A stretch of DNA of 45,644 nucleotides, from the NCBI GenBank assembly GCA_027484915.1, contig JAIXSA010000002.1, positions 1-45,644 on the forward strand. Direction: 5' to 3'. Below the pieces are notes generated by a model that saw only the letters and a program-made list of their open reading frames with translations, was not told where the DNA came from and did no database searches. Below, piece by piece: positions 15,445 to 23,392 of the stretch (positions are counted from its first letter, which is position 1; every line of letters begins with the position of its first letter). A program made the translations under genes and the position numbers. This stretch comes from Paracoccaceae bacterium. GTDB taxonomy: Bacteria > Pseudomonadota > Alphaproteobacteria > Rhodobacterales > Rhodobacteraceae.

Positions 15445-17334
15445 TCAGGTGGTCTTCAAGGCATTCTGCCGCACGACCTCATGCAGCAAGATCGCGTTCG
15501 AGGTCAGGTCGCCGCTGGGACGGTCCGGTGCGGTCAGCGTCCGGGGTAGGGGATCGCCCCGCGGCGTGCCGTCGAAATCGTGGGCCCCGACCAGCTTCAC
15601 AGGCTCTTCCTCGAAGGCGCGCGCGACGAGGTCGGTCCAGGATCGGCTATAGGCCCCGACAGATAGCCGCTCGTCGAAGGTCGCGTCGGGGCGGAAGATC
15701 GTGGCGCGGCCCGGCCAGCCTTCAAGAAAGGAGCCGATGTGGTCGTCGAACTCCTGCGGTCGGACCAGGGGCGCAACCAGCGTCAGCTGGTCCAGCACCC
15801 GGCCCAGGTCGTCGCGCAGCCGTCCCGACTTGAACGGGCCCGCCAGAAGCGCCACCAGCAGCAGGACCCCGGCACCTTCGGTCTGCAGATGCAAGCGACG
15901 GTCCGTCTTCAGGCAAAGCTCGACCAGTGCTGTCAGCGCATGCGTCGCATCCCCGGTCTGCCGCGCGGCGATCTGCGCCTGCCGACGCACGTCGCGCCAG
16001 AGCGCCCGGCCGACCGGGCGGGTCATCTTCTCGATCCGGGCGTCGGCATCGTCCTTGTTGCCGTTCGCTATGGCCGCCGCGTGTTCGAAAAGCGGTTTCA
16101 GCGCCTCGGCCGCCCCGCTGATCAGCCCGTTGGCCCAGACCAGCGATATCGCGTGGAACCCCTGCGCCTTGTCAGCGGCAATCTCGCTGGCCAGACGCCA
16201 CATCACCTCTTCCAGCCGCCGCGTGTCGCCGTGCAGGGTCAGGCGGATATGGCGCACTTCGTCCCGCTTCTTCTTGGTCTCCAGATACTCCAGCGTGGTC
16301 TCGAGGCAGCGGCGCGAACTGGGATAGGCCCCGGTCGTGACATGCCGGCCATCGTCGAGATGCAGGTAGTGGCCAAGCACCTCCAGCCGCCGGACCGAGG
16401 GTGCACCCAGCGCAGGCTGGTCCGCCCCGAACATCGCGCTGCCGTGCTGGCCGATGGCAAAGCGGAAGGCGTCCGGCGTGGGGGCCGCAAGACGCAGCGC
16501 CCAGGCGTCCAGCACATTTGCGGCCCAGTCGGTGTAGGGCCAGAGCGCGATGCCCGGCAGGGGCGGGCCGCCGGCAAAGCGATATCCGCCCCAACCTCCC
16601 CCCCATGAGTTCAGGACCAGAAACCCGTTGGCGTCATAGCCCACAATGGCGAAGGCATGGCCGTAGGTGGTCTCTCCTGCCGCGCCGATCACCCCGTCCG
16701 ACAGGGCCTGCCAGCCGTCATGGACCTGCGCCGACACGTAAAGCGCCCCGGCCTCGACCAGAGCCGTGTGCATGTCGTTGATGAACGACCGCACGCGGTA
16801 ATAGGCCCCGAGGGTCAGCTTCCGCGCCTCGACGGAAACCGCGACGGATGTGCTGTCGAAAAACTGTCCCTTGCGTGCCAACGGGCGCTGGTTCCACGTC
16901 GCCTCGCTGCAGACGCCCGAGTTGTAGAACCCCTTCAGCCCAGAGCGCAGGCTGAACACCTCCTGCACGGTCTGACCGGCTTCGTGACGCTCGATTTCCA
17001 GCGCCATTGCGTAAAGCATGTCCGCGCTGGAAGGCTGGACGTTCTGCCTTGCGCCTGCGGGATCGCCCTGCTGGCGGTAGCTTTCGATCCGCTGGATGTC
17101 GATCAGGGCGGCCAGCGCCTGACCGACGCAGGTCGGTGTCTTCTTCTGGTCGCGCAGCCGGAAGATGCCGGCGTAGTCTTTCTGCGCCGGGTCCAGTGCC
17201 GCGCAAAGGAACCGTTCGGGCAAAAGGCCCAGCGACGGCCGGTAGATCAGGTCGCGCACGTCCTGCGGATCGCGCCCGACCAGGCCCTTGGCCACCGCAT
17301 CCGCCCCTGCCGCTGCGCGGGGCGGCCGGGTCAC
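15445..17334 (-). CDS. Papain-like (C1) cysteine protease with C-terminal hydrolase-like region
   Basis: This is a 629-residue protein. Residues about 40-260 form a C1 peptidase: LRDQKKTPTCVGQA (oxyanion Q63, nucleophile C69), TYGHAFAIVGYD (H226) and LVLNSWGGGWGG (N242). The remaining ~330 residues, from IRLTLHGDTRRLEEV through FHAISLVWANGLI, RPVGRALWRD, LHLQTEGAGVLL and YSRSWTDLVARAFEEEP, resemble from memory an alpha/beta-hydrolase-like family. The expected Ser of the nucleophile elbow is replaced (TEGAG), so that domain may be non-catalytic. No signal peptide is seen. The GTG at 17334 overlaps the stop of the upstream amidase gene by 4 bases (GTGA), which decides the start; a longer open frame runs back inside that gene in another frame. 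The next gene follows after 42 bases. Substrate is unknown. Confidence 0.85.
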   Translation of the reverse strand: MTRPPRAAAGADAVAKGLVGRDPQDVRDLIYRPSLGLLPERFLCAALDPAQKDYAGIFRLRDQKKTPTCVGQALAALIDIQRIESYRQQGDPAGARQNVQPSSADMLYAMALEIERHEAGQTVQEVFSLRSGLKGFYNSGVCSEATWNQRPLARKGQFFDSTSVAVSVEARKLTLGAYYRVRSFINDMHTALVEAGALYVSAQVHDGWQALSDGVIGAAGETTYGHAFAIVGYDANGFLVLNSWGGGWGGYRFAGGPPLPGIALWPYTDWAANVLDAWALRLAAPTPDAFRFAIGQHGSAMFGADQPALGAPSVRRLEVLGHYLHLDDGRHVTTGAYPSSRRCLETTLEYLETKKKRDEVRHIRLTLHGDTRRLEEVMWRLASEIAADKAQGFHAISLVWANGLISGAAEALKPLFEHAAAIANGNKDDADARIEKMTRPVGRALWRDVRRQAQIAARQTGDATHALTALVELCLKTDRRLHLQTEGAGVLLLVALLAGPFKSGRLRDDLGRVLDQLTLVAPLVRPQEFDDHIGSFLEGWPGRATIFRPDATFDERLSVGAYSRSWTDLVARAFEEEPVKLVGAHDFDGTPRGDPLPRTLTAPDRPSGDLTSNAILLHEVVRQNALKTT

Positions 17335-18623
17335 CGTCCTGCCCAGTCGGCTTGGGTCCCCCGGGTGTCGATATGGACGAAGTTCTGACTTGGGTAGATG
17401 CCGATGCCGCCCCGGAAACGCTCCTCCTCGTCCCGCAGGCTGGCCGCGATCCGGCGCCAGACTTCGGGGGTGCCGGACTGCCCGGTGAAGTCGATCGCAT
17501 TGAACTGCATGTGAAAGCTGTTCCGCTCGCCGCCGATGCAGCGGTTGTAGTCGGGGCTTCTGTAGCAGCTGAGGATGCGGATGGCCGCGCCAAGGCGGTC
17601 CCGGATGCGGTCCAGCATCTGCGCAGTGTTGGCGATCCGCGGCCAAAGCTCGCGCGGCGGGAACGAGTTCAGCGCCTTGCAGGGACCGCTGGCATTGCTG
17701 GCGCCGAGTTCAAGAAACTCCTCCGGACGGAAGTGCTTCAGACCCAGGCTGCCGATGAATGCCGCGAAATCCCCGGCCTCGGACCACTGGCGCAGCTCGC
17801 GCGTCAGCGCGGGACTGGTGGTACGCCCGCGCAGGAAGCTGGTCGGAAACGCCGGGCTGGGCAAAGCGACGCGTTCGCTCCCCTCATCCGTGCCGATCCC
17901 GCGCTGGCGTGGCAGTGCAGCACCGGAGAGGCCAAGGAACTTTTCCACCTGGGCCGGAACCACCGTACCTGCCTCGGCTTCGATGGCATCGCCGAAGCTG
18001 CGCGTCACGCCCCTTTGCCGGCTCAGGGTCGCCAGATAGGTTTCGATCCCCTGCGCGATGGCCTTGGCAAGGGCGTCCAGATAGCCCGTCGTCCGCAGGC
18101 GCCGTTCTTCGTCGGCTTGGTCAAGGAAGCTTACCTCGGCAAGGCAGGCCGCCGTGCCGGGGTCGTGGTAGGCCAACCGCAGCACGCCCAGCGACTGCGG
18201 CTTGATCCGGGTCGCCGGATCGAAGGATTTGTTGCGGTCGCGCAGCCCGGTGACCGGCAACAGCGCATCTTGCACGCAAAGGCTAAGCTTTGCCGACCGC
18301 GCGGTGTGGTTCAGCTCGACCAGCGTCTCGGTCCCTTGCGCCGTGTGGCCGGTCGATCCGTTGAAATGGATCGAAACGAACGCATCGGCCCGCAGCCGCT
18401 TGGCCACGTTCGCCCGGTCGCGCAGCCGCAGGTTCACATCCGTCGTCCGCGTCGCCACCGCGCGGTGGCCCGCTTGCGTCAGCCGCGCGACGATGCGTAG
18501 GCCGAGGTCGAGGGTAAGCGTCTTTTCCAGAGTGCCCGCCGGTCCGACGGCGTTGTTCCAGGTCGAATCCCTGGGAATGGTTGCAGTCCCGCCATGTCCG
18601 GGATCGATGACGATAATTGCCAA
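17331..18623 (-). CDS. N-acetylmuramoyl-L-alanine amidase fused to a peptidase M15 domain
   Basis: This is a peptidoglycan-hydrolase fusion of 430 residues. Residues about 1-190 are an amidase_3 domain with zinc ligands H10 (IDPGHGG), E33 (GTLEKT) and H86 (VSIHFNG) and catalytic E163 (LAEVSFLDQ). Residues about 290-430 are an M15A/VanY-like DD-carboxypeptidase or endopeptidase domain: LSCYRSPDYNRCIGGERNSF, then the H-x6-D metal motif in FHMQFNAIDF and the distal His in FVHIDTRG. The start is taken as TTG at 18623 because GGAGGA lies 6 bases upstream; the in-frame TTG at 18638 would put that site inside the gene. Translation then begins directly at the first strand, so there is no signal peptide, which is odd for cell-wall enzymes. 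It heads the three-gene hydrolase operon. Confidence 0.87.
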   Translation of the reverse strand: MAIIVIDPGHGGTATIPRDSTWNNAVGPAGTLEKTLTLDLGLRIVARLTQAGHRAVATRTTDVNLRLRDRANVAKRLRADAFVSIHFNGSTGHTAQGTETLVELNHTARSAKLSLCVQDALLPVTGLRDRNKSFDPATRIKPQSLGVLRLAYHDPGTAACLAEVSFLDQADEERRLRTTGYLDALAKAIAQGIETYLATLSRQRGVTRSFGDAIEAEAGTVVPAQVEKFLGLSGAALPRQRGIGTDEGSERVALPSPAFPTSFLRGRTTSPALTRELRQWSEAGDFAAFIGSLGLKHFRPEEFLELGASNASGPCKALNSFPPRELWPRIANTAQMLDRIRDRLGAAIRILSCYRSPDYNRCIGGERNSFHMQFNAIDFTGQSGTPEVWRRIAASLRDEEERFRGGIGIYPSQNFVHIDTRGTQADWAGR

Positions 18624-18678
18624 TTCCTGTCCTCCCAAAATGATTGTCGCGGTTCAATGGCGGCCATGGTGCCGCAGA

Positions 18679-18693
18679 TTGACCTTACGTCAA
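18679..18693. promoter_or_regulatory. Inverted repeat upstream of the hydrolase operon
   Basis: TTGAC-CTTAC-GTCAA is a perfect 5-base inverted repeat with a 5-base spacer, 56 bases before the proposed TTG start of the amidase/M15 gene and inside the 132-base gap after the inositol aldolase gene. Read on the minus strand it begins TTGACG and could overlap a -35 box, but no convincing -10 box follows at 16-18 bases. It is a candidate operator for the hydrolase operon. Confidence 0.3.
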
Positions 18694-18755
18694 GTAATGG
18701 GTTCACTACCTTTGGGCGTTTGCTCAGGACCGGTTCGCGACGGCGAGTGCAGGAC

Positions 18756-19595
18756 TTAGACGCGTCCCGAGGCCCCGAAATTGCGCAGGATGGCGCGGCA
18801 GGCCAGCGCCACCGGGGCTTCGGTTTCGCGCAGGATTTCGATCCGGTCAAAGCGTGCGGGGTCGCGGCCCACCGCCTCACGCAGGGCCACCCCGAAGGCC
18901 ATGCGCAGTTCGGTGCCGACGTTGAACTTGGCGATGCGGCTGGTGGCCGCAAGGCTTGCCCGTTCGGCAGCAGGCACGCCAGATCCGCCGTGGATTACCA
19001 GTGCTACGTCGGTCAGCGCCTCGATGGCGCGCAGGCGTTGCAGGTCCAGGCCGCCGCCGGGGGTTTCCTGCAGGTGCAGGTTGCCGATGGACACCGCCAT
19101 CGCATCGACGCCGGTTTCCCGCGCAAAGCGCGCCGCCTCCTCCGGGTCCGTCCCGGCCGAGGCCGCACCGCCGACATAGCCGACGAAACCGATCTCGCCC
19201 TCGCAGCCCACCCCCGCCGCATGGGCCAATGCTGCCACCTTGGCAGTCAGTTCGATGTTCTGCTCCAGCGGCAGACGCGAGCCGTCGAACATCAGCGAGG
19301 TGAAGCCCGCGTCCAGCGCCGCGCGGCATTCGTCCAGGGTCGTCCCGTGGTCGAGATGCGCCACCACTGGGACGCTTGCCGTCTCGGCAAGGTGGCGGAA
19401 CATCCGGCCAAGGATCGGCAGGGGCGTGTGCGCGCGGCACCCCGGCCCGGCTTGCAGGATGATCGGCGCCCGTTCCGCTTCGGCGGCGGCGACATAGGCG
19501 CGCATGTCCTCCCAGCCAAGGCAGACAAGGCCGGGGACCGCATAGCCGTCCCGCAGCGCCGGTTGCAGCACCTCGGCCAGCGTCGCCAGCGTCAT
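18756..19595 (-). CDS. iolJ: Class II aldolase, IolJ-like (inositol catabolism)
   Basis: This is a class II fructose-bisphosphate-aldolase-family protein of 279 residues. Zinc-site and active-site blocks are present: VPVVAHLDHG (near 75-84), SLMFDGS (~103), GCEGEIGFVGY (~130), VSIGNLH (~172) and ALVIHGGSG (~200), with KFNVGTEL near 222. In inositol catabolism this family cleaves 2-deoxy-5-keto-gluconate 6-phosphate, the product of IolC, to dihydroxyacetone phosphate and malonate semialdehyde. The position at the end of iolD-iolC-iolB, with its start overlapping the iolB stop by 4 bases, supports that assignment over a glycolytic or tagatose aldolase. It is the last gene of this arm of the cluster. 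Confidence 0.83.
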   Translation of the reverse strand: MTLATLAEVLQPALRDGYAVPGLVCLGWEDMRAYVAAAEAERAPIILQAGPGCRAHTPLPILGRMFRHLAETASVPVVAHLDHGTTLDECRAALDAGFTSLMFDGSRLPLEQNIELTAKVAALAHAAGVGCEGEIGFVGYVGGAASAGTDPEEAARFARETGVDAMAVSIGNLHLQETPGGGLDLQRLRAIEALTDVALVIHGGSGVPAAERASLAATSRIAKFNVGTELRMAFGVALREAVGRDPARFDRIEILRETEAPVALACRAILRNFGASGRV

Positions 19596-20431
19596 TTGAA
19601 CTTGGCCACCATGTCCATGATCCCCGGGATCGTGTGCACCTGCGCGGCGTGGGTCGGCTGGAAATACTGCTTAAGGCTTCGCTGCGACTGACCGCCAAGG
19701 ATCGTGAAGTAGTACATCTCGTAGCCTGGCAGCACGCAGCAGGGGTGGTAGCCCTTGTCGATCAGGACCGTCGAGCGGTTCATGATGTGATAGGCATCGC
19801 CCGGCTCGTTATCCACCCGCTGCAGCATCTGCAGGCCCGACCCATAATCGGGGCGGAAGCGAAAGTTGTAACATTCGTCATGCCGCGTCTCGTCCGGCAG
19901 GCGGTCGGTGTCGTGCTTGTGCGACGGAAAGCCCGACCAGCCGCCCGCGCCGACGGTGTAAAGCTCGGACACCAGCAGGCGGCCCACGCGGTCATGATAG
20001 GCCGCGCCCAGGATGTGCTTGATCTTGCGGTGGGTCTTGGTGTCGTCCGACCCGTATTGCACCTTGTCGATATCAGCGGCCCGAACAGCGAAGGGGCGCA
20101 AGGTTTCAGCAAATTTCGCGCCCGCGATGAAGACTTCGGCCGCAGTCTGCGCCGTGATCCGGGCGCCGGTGTCTGTCGGGACATAGACCCCTTCCGGCTC
20201 TCCGTCCCAGACATCCACGCCGCGGTTGCCGATCCCCGCAAACATCTCGCCCGCGGTTTCCACCGTGACCGTGCCGGTGGCGGGAACGATGCAGGTCTCG
20301 TAGCCGGGGGTGCGGTAGTCGAAGGTTTCGCCTGCCTTCAGGTGGACGATGTTGAAATAGACATAGGGGACCAGCGCGTGCTCCCGGTCGACGATGGGCT
20401 GGTTCCGGTTGTCATGGGGGACAATATGCAT
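19592..20431 (-). CDS. iolB: 5-deoxy-glucuronate isomerase
   Basis: IolB converts 5-deoxy-D-glucuronate to 2-deoxy-5-keto-D-gluconate in the myo-inositol pathway. The 279-residue protein has the double-cupin pattern of the family. The second cupin shows SGFPSHKHDTDRLPDETRHD around residues 165-185, with the conserved SHKHD metal ligands and the downstream E, followed by YYFTILGGQSQRSLKQYFQP close to the C-terminus. The ATG at 20431 begins MHIVPHDN, the usual length; an upstream open frame belongs to iolC in another frame. It starts 10 bases after the iolC stop and overlaps the aldolase start by 4 bases. Confidence 0.93.
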   Translation of the reverse strand: MHIVPHDNRNQPIVDREHALVPYVYFNIVHLKAGETFDYRTPGYETCIVPATGTVTVETAGEMFAGIGNRGVDVWDGEPEGVYVPTDTGARITAQTAAEVFIAGAKFAETLRPFAVRAADIDKVQYGSDDTKTHRKIKHILGAAYHDRVGRLLVSELYTVGAGGWSGFPSHKHDTDRLPDETRHDECYNFRFRPDYGSGLQMLQRVDNEPGDAYHIMNRSTVLIDKGYHPCCVLPGYEMYYFTILGGQSQRSLKQYFQPTHAAQVHTIPGIMDMVAKFK

Positions 20432-20441
20432 GGGGGTTCCT

Positions 20442-21416
20442 TTATGCGGACGGGCCGCTGTGGTTGGCCAGGAAGGCGTCAAGCTCGGCGTGGGTCGGCA
20501 TGGCGGGGGCGCAGCCGACGCGGGCCACGACCATCGCCGCCGCAGCCGAGCCGCGCAGGACTGACTCCCGCACCGGCAGGCCATCGGCAAGTCCCGCGAT
20601 GAAGGCGCCAAGGAAACTGTCGCCGGCGCCGGTGGGTTTCAGCGCCTGGGTCGGATAGATGCCGGTGGCGAACTCACCCTCTGCCGTGATGGTGACGGCG
20701 CCCTTTTCGCCCATCTTGTAGACGACGATCCGCGCCCCGTCCGCGATCAGCGCGCGCGCCTTGTCGAGACCGCGGTCGGGATGCCCGGCCATGAAGCCGA
20801 ACTCGACATCGTTGCCGACGATGATGTCACACAGTGCACCGGCGCGCGAATAGACCTCGGCGGCCACAGCAGGCGAGGGCCAGGAATAGGGGCGGTAGTC
20901 CACGTCGAAGATCAGCGGCAGACCGGCGGCGCGGGCCAGCTCGAAGGCGCGGAACGCGGCGCTGCGCGACGGTTCGGCGGCCAGGACCGTGCCGGTGGTG
21001 ATCAGCCCCGAGAAGGCGGGATAGTCGACAGGTTCGACATCCGCGACCGTCATCGCGAAGTCAGCCGCATTGTTGCGGTAGATCACCGACTGGCAGTCGT
21101 CCGCCCGCGTCTCGACCACAGCCAGCGAATTGCGCGGCTCGCCCGCGACGGCACGAACGTGGCTGCGGTCGATGCCGTAGGCGTCAAGCTGCCCAAGGCA
21201 GTAGCGGCCCACCGCATCGTCCGAGACGCAGGTCAGCAGCGCTGCGGTGCACCCCTGCCGGGTCAGGGCGACCGCGATGTTGGCCGAAGATCCGCCAAGC
21301 GCCGTCGTGAAGCGCGCGGCCTCTTCGATCCGCGTGCCCGGCGGGTCGGCATAAAGGTCCATGCCCGCCCGTCCGATCACCAGGAAATTACGGCCCCGAA
21401 GCCGCGCCAGGGACAT
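20442..21416 (-). CDS. iolC: 5-dehydro-2-deoxygluconokinase (PfkB family)
   Basis: This is a ribokinase-fold sugar kinase of 324 residues that phosphorylates 2-deoxy-5-keto-gluconate at C6. The N-terminal FLVIGRAGMDLYADPPGTRIE is characteristic of IolC, followed by GGSSANIAVALTRQGC, the PfkB family signature 1. The C-terminal signature 2 with the catalytic Asp is LKPTGAGDSFLGAFIAGL near residue 265. The chosen ATG at 21416 is in TGATG context: its first base is shared with the stop of iolD, indicating translational coupling. The gene is placed exactly between iolD, which supplies the precursor of its substrate after ring opening, and iolB. Confidence 0.94.
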   Translation of the reverse strand: MSLARLRGRNFLVIGRAGMDLYADPPGTRIEEAARFTTALGGSSANIAVALTRQGCTAALLTCVSDDAVGRYCLGQLDAYGIDRSHVRAVAGEPRNSLAVVETRADDCQSVIYRNNAADFAMTVADVEPVDYPAFSGLITTGTVLAAEPSRSAAFRAFELARAAGLPLIFDVDYRPYSWPSPAVAAEVYSRAGALCDIIVGNDVEFGFMAGHPDRGLDKARALIADGARIVVYKMGEKGAVTITAEGEFATGIYPTQALKPTGAGDSFLGAFIAGLADGLPVRESVLRGSAAAAMVVARVGCAPAMPTHAELDAFLANHSGPSA

Positions 21417-23287
21417 CAGACGCCACGCCTTTGGCCTGCGCGCCCGGCCTCGACCTCGGCGCGCTTTTCGCGGACGCCCGCACTGGCGGAAACTTCGGCG
21501 GTGCCGATTTCCCACCAGGCGTGGCCTTGCGTGGTCCAGCCCTCATAGGGGTCGACCAGCATGACGATGACGCTGGTCTTCGTGGCGGCCTTCGCGCGTT
21601 GGAAGGCCTCGGCCAGCGCAGCGGGGTTCGCCACGGTTTCGGCATTGGCCCCCATCGCCCGGGCATGCGCCTCGAAATCCACCGCGAAAGGTTCGGCCAC
21701 GGTCGGGCAATCGGCGATCAGGTTGTTGAAGCTGTCCTGCCCGGTGTTGTTCTGCAGCTTGTTGATGACCGCAAAGCCGCCGTTGTCCAGCACCAGGACG
21801 ATCATCTTCTTTCCCGTCAGCACCGAGGAATAGATGTCCGAGTTCATCAGAAGGTAACTGCCGTCGCCCACGAAGACGACGGTGTCGCGGTCCGGCTCGA
21901 CTTCCGCCTGCGCGATCCGGGCGCCCCAGCCCCCCGCGATCTCGTAGCCCATGCAGGAAAAGCCGAACTCCACGTCCACCGTGCCGATGCCAAGGGTGCG
22001 CCAGTTCGCCGTTACCTCGGCCGGCAAGCCCCCCGCCGCCGTCACCACCCGGTCGCGCGGGTGGCAGAGGGCGTTCACGACGCCAATTGCCTGGGCGTAA
22101 GAGTTCGGGCGGTTGCCGTGCGCCACGTTCGTGGCGACGTAGTCGTCCCAGGACTTGCGCTCGGCCTGGGCCCGGGTGACCCACTCCGTCGGCGCGCGGT
22201 GGCCCTTTAGGGCGGCGTCCAGCGCCAGAAGTCCCAACTTGGCATCTCCGACCACGGGCAGCGACAGGTGCTTGGCCGCGTCATGCCGCCCGGCGTTCAG
22301 GCCGATAAGTCGGGCTTCTTGGGAAAAGACTGTCCAGGACCCGGTGGTGAAGTCCTGCAGCCGCGTGCCGACGGCCAGCACGACATCGGCCTGGCCGGCG
22401 ATGGCGTTGGCGCTGTCCGATCCCGTTACGCCCAGAGGGCCGATGTTCAGCGGATGGTCGGCCAGAAGGTTCGCGCGCCCGGCGATGGTTTCCACCACGG
22501 GAATGCCGTGCCGTTCGGCAAATGCGGTCAGTTCGGCCACCGCGCCCGAATACTGCACACCGCCACCCGCCACGATCACCGGGCGCTGGGCAGTTGCCAG
22601 AAGCGCTGCTGCTTCGGCGATCTCGTGTGCGTCGGGTGACTGGCGACGGATGCGGTGCAGGCGGCGGGCGAAGAAGGCGCTGGGGTAGTCATAAGCCCAT
22701 CCCTGCAGATCCTGTGGCAGGCCCAGGAAAGCCGGTCCGCAGTCGGCGGGGTCAAGCATCGTGGCCAGCGCCGCAGGCAGCGACTGCAGGATCTGCGCGG
22801 GATGGGTGATCCGGTCCCAGTAGCGGCTGACCGCCTTGAAGGCGTCGTTGACGCCCAGCGTCGGATTGCCGAAATGCTCCAGTTGCTGCAGCACCGGGTC
22901 GGGCAGGCGGGTCAGAAAGGTGTCGCCGCACAGCATCAGCATCGGCAGCCGGTTGGCATGGGCCAGTGCCGCCGCCGTCAGAAGGTTCGCCGTGCCAGGC
23001 CCGGCGCTGGCCGTGCAGAACATGAAGCGGCGGCGCAAGTTGTATTTGGCATAGGCCGCTGCGGCAAAGCCCATGCTCTGCTCGTTCTGGCCGCGATAGA
23101 GCGGCATCTCCTTGTGAACCGGATAGAGCGCTTCGCCCAGACACGGGACATTGCCGTGGCCAAAGATGCCGAAGCCCCCGCCACAGATGCGGACCTCTTG
23201 CCCGTCGATCTCGATATGCTGCGCCATCAGCCAGCGCACGATGGCCTGTGCCACGGTCAGCCGGATCGTCTCGCCTGTGCTGGTCAT
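21416..23287 (-). CDS. iolD: 3D-(3,5/4)-trihydroxycyclohexane-1,2-dione hydrolase (ThDP-dependent)
   Basis: IolD opens the inositol-derived ring to give 5-deoxy-D-glucuronate, using thiamine diphosphate. The protein has 623 residues, the usual length. The N-terminal domain has IFGHGNVPCLGEALY and the catalytic Glu region RGQNEQSMGFAAAAYAK near residue 65. The middle domain has RPVIVAGGGVQYSGA. The C-terminal ThDP domain has VEFGFSCMGYEIAGGWG and the metal motif VFVGDGSYLLMNSDIYSS near 475. It is the first gene of the minus-strand iol arm and is preceded by the divergent operator region at 23341-23368. No iolA and no inositol transporter are seen nearby, so the pathway must be completed elsewhere. 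Confidence 0.95.
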   Translation of the reverse strand: MTSTGETIRLTVAQAIVRWLMAQHIEIDGQEVRICGGGFGIFGHGNVPCLGEALYPVHKEMPLYRGQNEQSMGFAAAAYAKYNLRRRFMFCTASAGPGTANLLTAAALAHANRLPMLMLCGDTFLTRLPDPVLQQLEHFGNPTLGVNDAFKAVSRYWDRITHPAQILQSLPAALATMLDPADCGPAFLGLPQDLQGWAYDYPSAFFARRLHRIRRQSPDAHEIAEAAALLATAQRPVIVAGGGVQYSGAVAELTAFAERHGIPVVETIAGRANLLADHPLNIGPLGVTGSDSANAIAGQADVVLAVGTRLQDFTTGSWTVFSQEARLIGLNAGRHDAAKHLSLPVVGDAKLGLLALDAALKGHRAPTEWVTRAQAERKSWDDYVATNVAHGNRPNSYAQAIGVVNALCHPRDRVVTAAGGLPAEVTANWRTLGIGTVDVEFGFSCMGYEIAGGWGARIAQAEVEPDRDTVVFVGDGSYLLMNSDIYSSVLTGKKMIVLVLDNGGFAVINKLQNNTGQDSFNNLIADCPTVAEPFAVDFEAHARAMGANAETVANPAALAEAFQRAKAATKTSVIVMLVDPYEGWTTQGHAWWEIGTAEVSASAGVREKRAEVEAGRAGQRRGV

Positions 23288-23340
23288 TTCCGGCTATCCT
23301 TCCGCTGTCGCCAATCGGCACTTGCGCGCCCTGCGGCGGG

Positions 23341-23368
23341 AGGATACAGCTTTTGCAACCGGTTGCAA
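23341..23368. promoter_or_regulatory. Divergent iol control region with perfect 16-bp palindromic operator
   Basis: TTGCAACCGGTTGCAA (23353-23368) is a perfect palindrome with a central CG, the hallmark of LacI-family operators. It sits in the 105-base gap between iolD (minus) and the dehydrogenase gene (plus). On the minus strand TTGCAA (23368-23363) and TATCCT (23346-23341), 16 bases apart, resemble -35 and -10 boxes, so a bound repressor would cover the -35 box and spacer. The likely regulator is the LacI-family protein at 26544-27542, presumably relieved by an inositol catabolite. Confidence 0.75.
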
Positions 23369-23392
23369 TACTGGTGAGCGGGGAGACACGGC

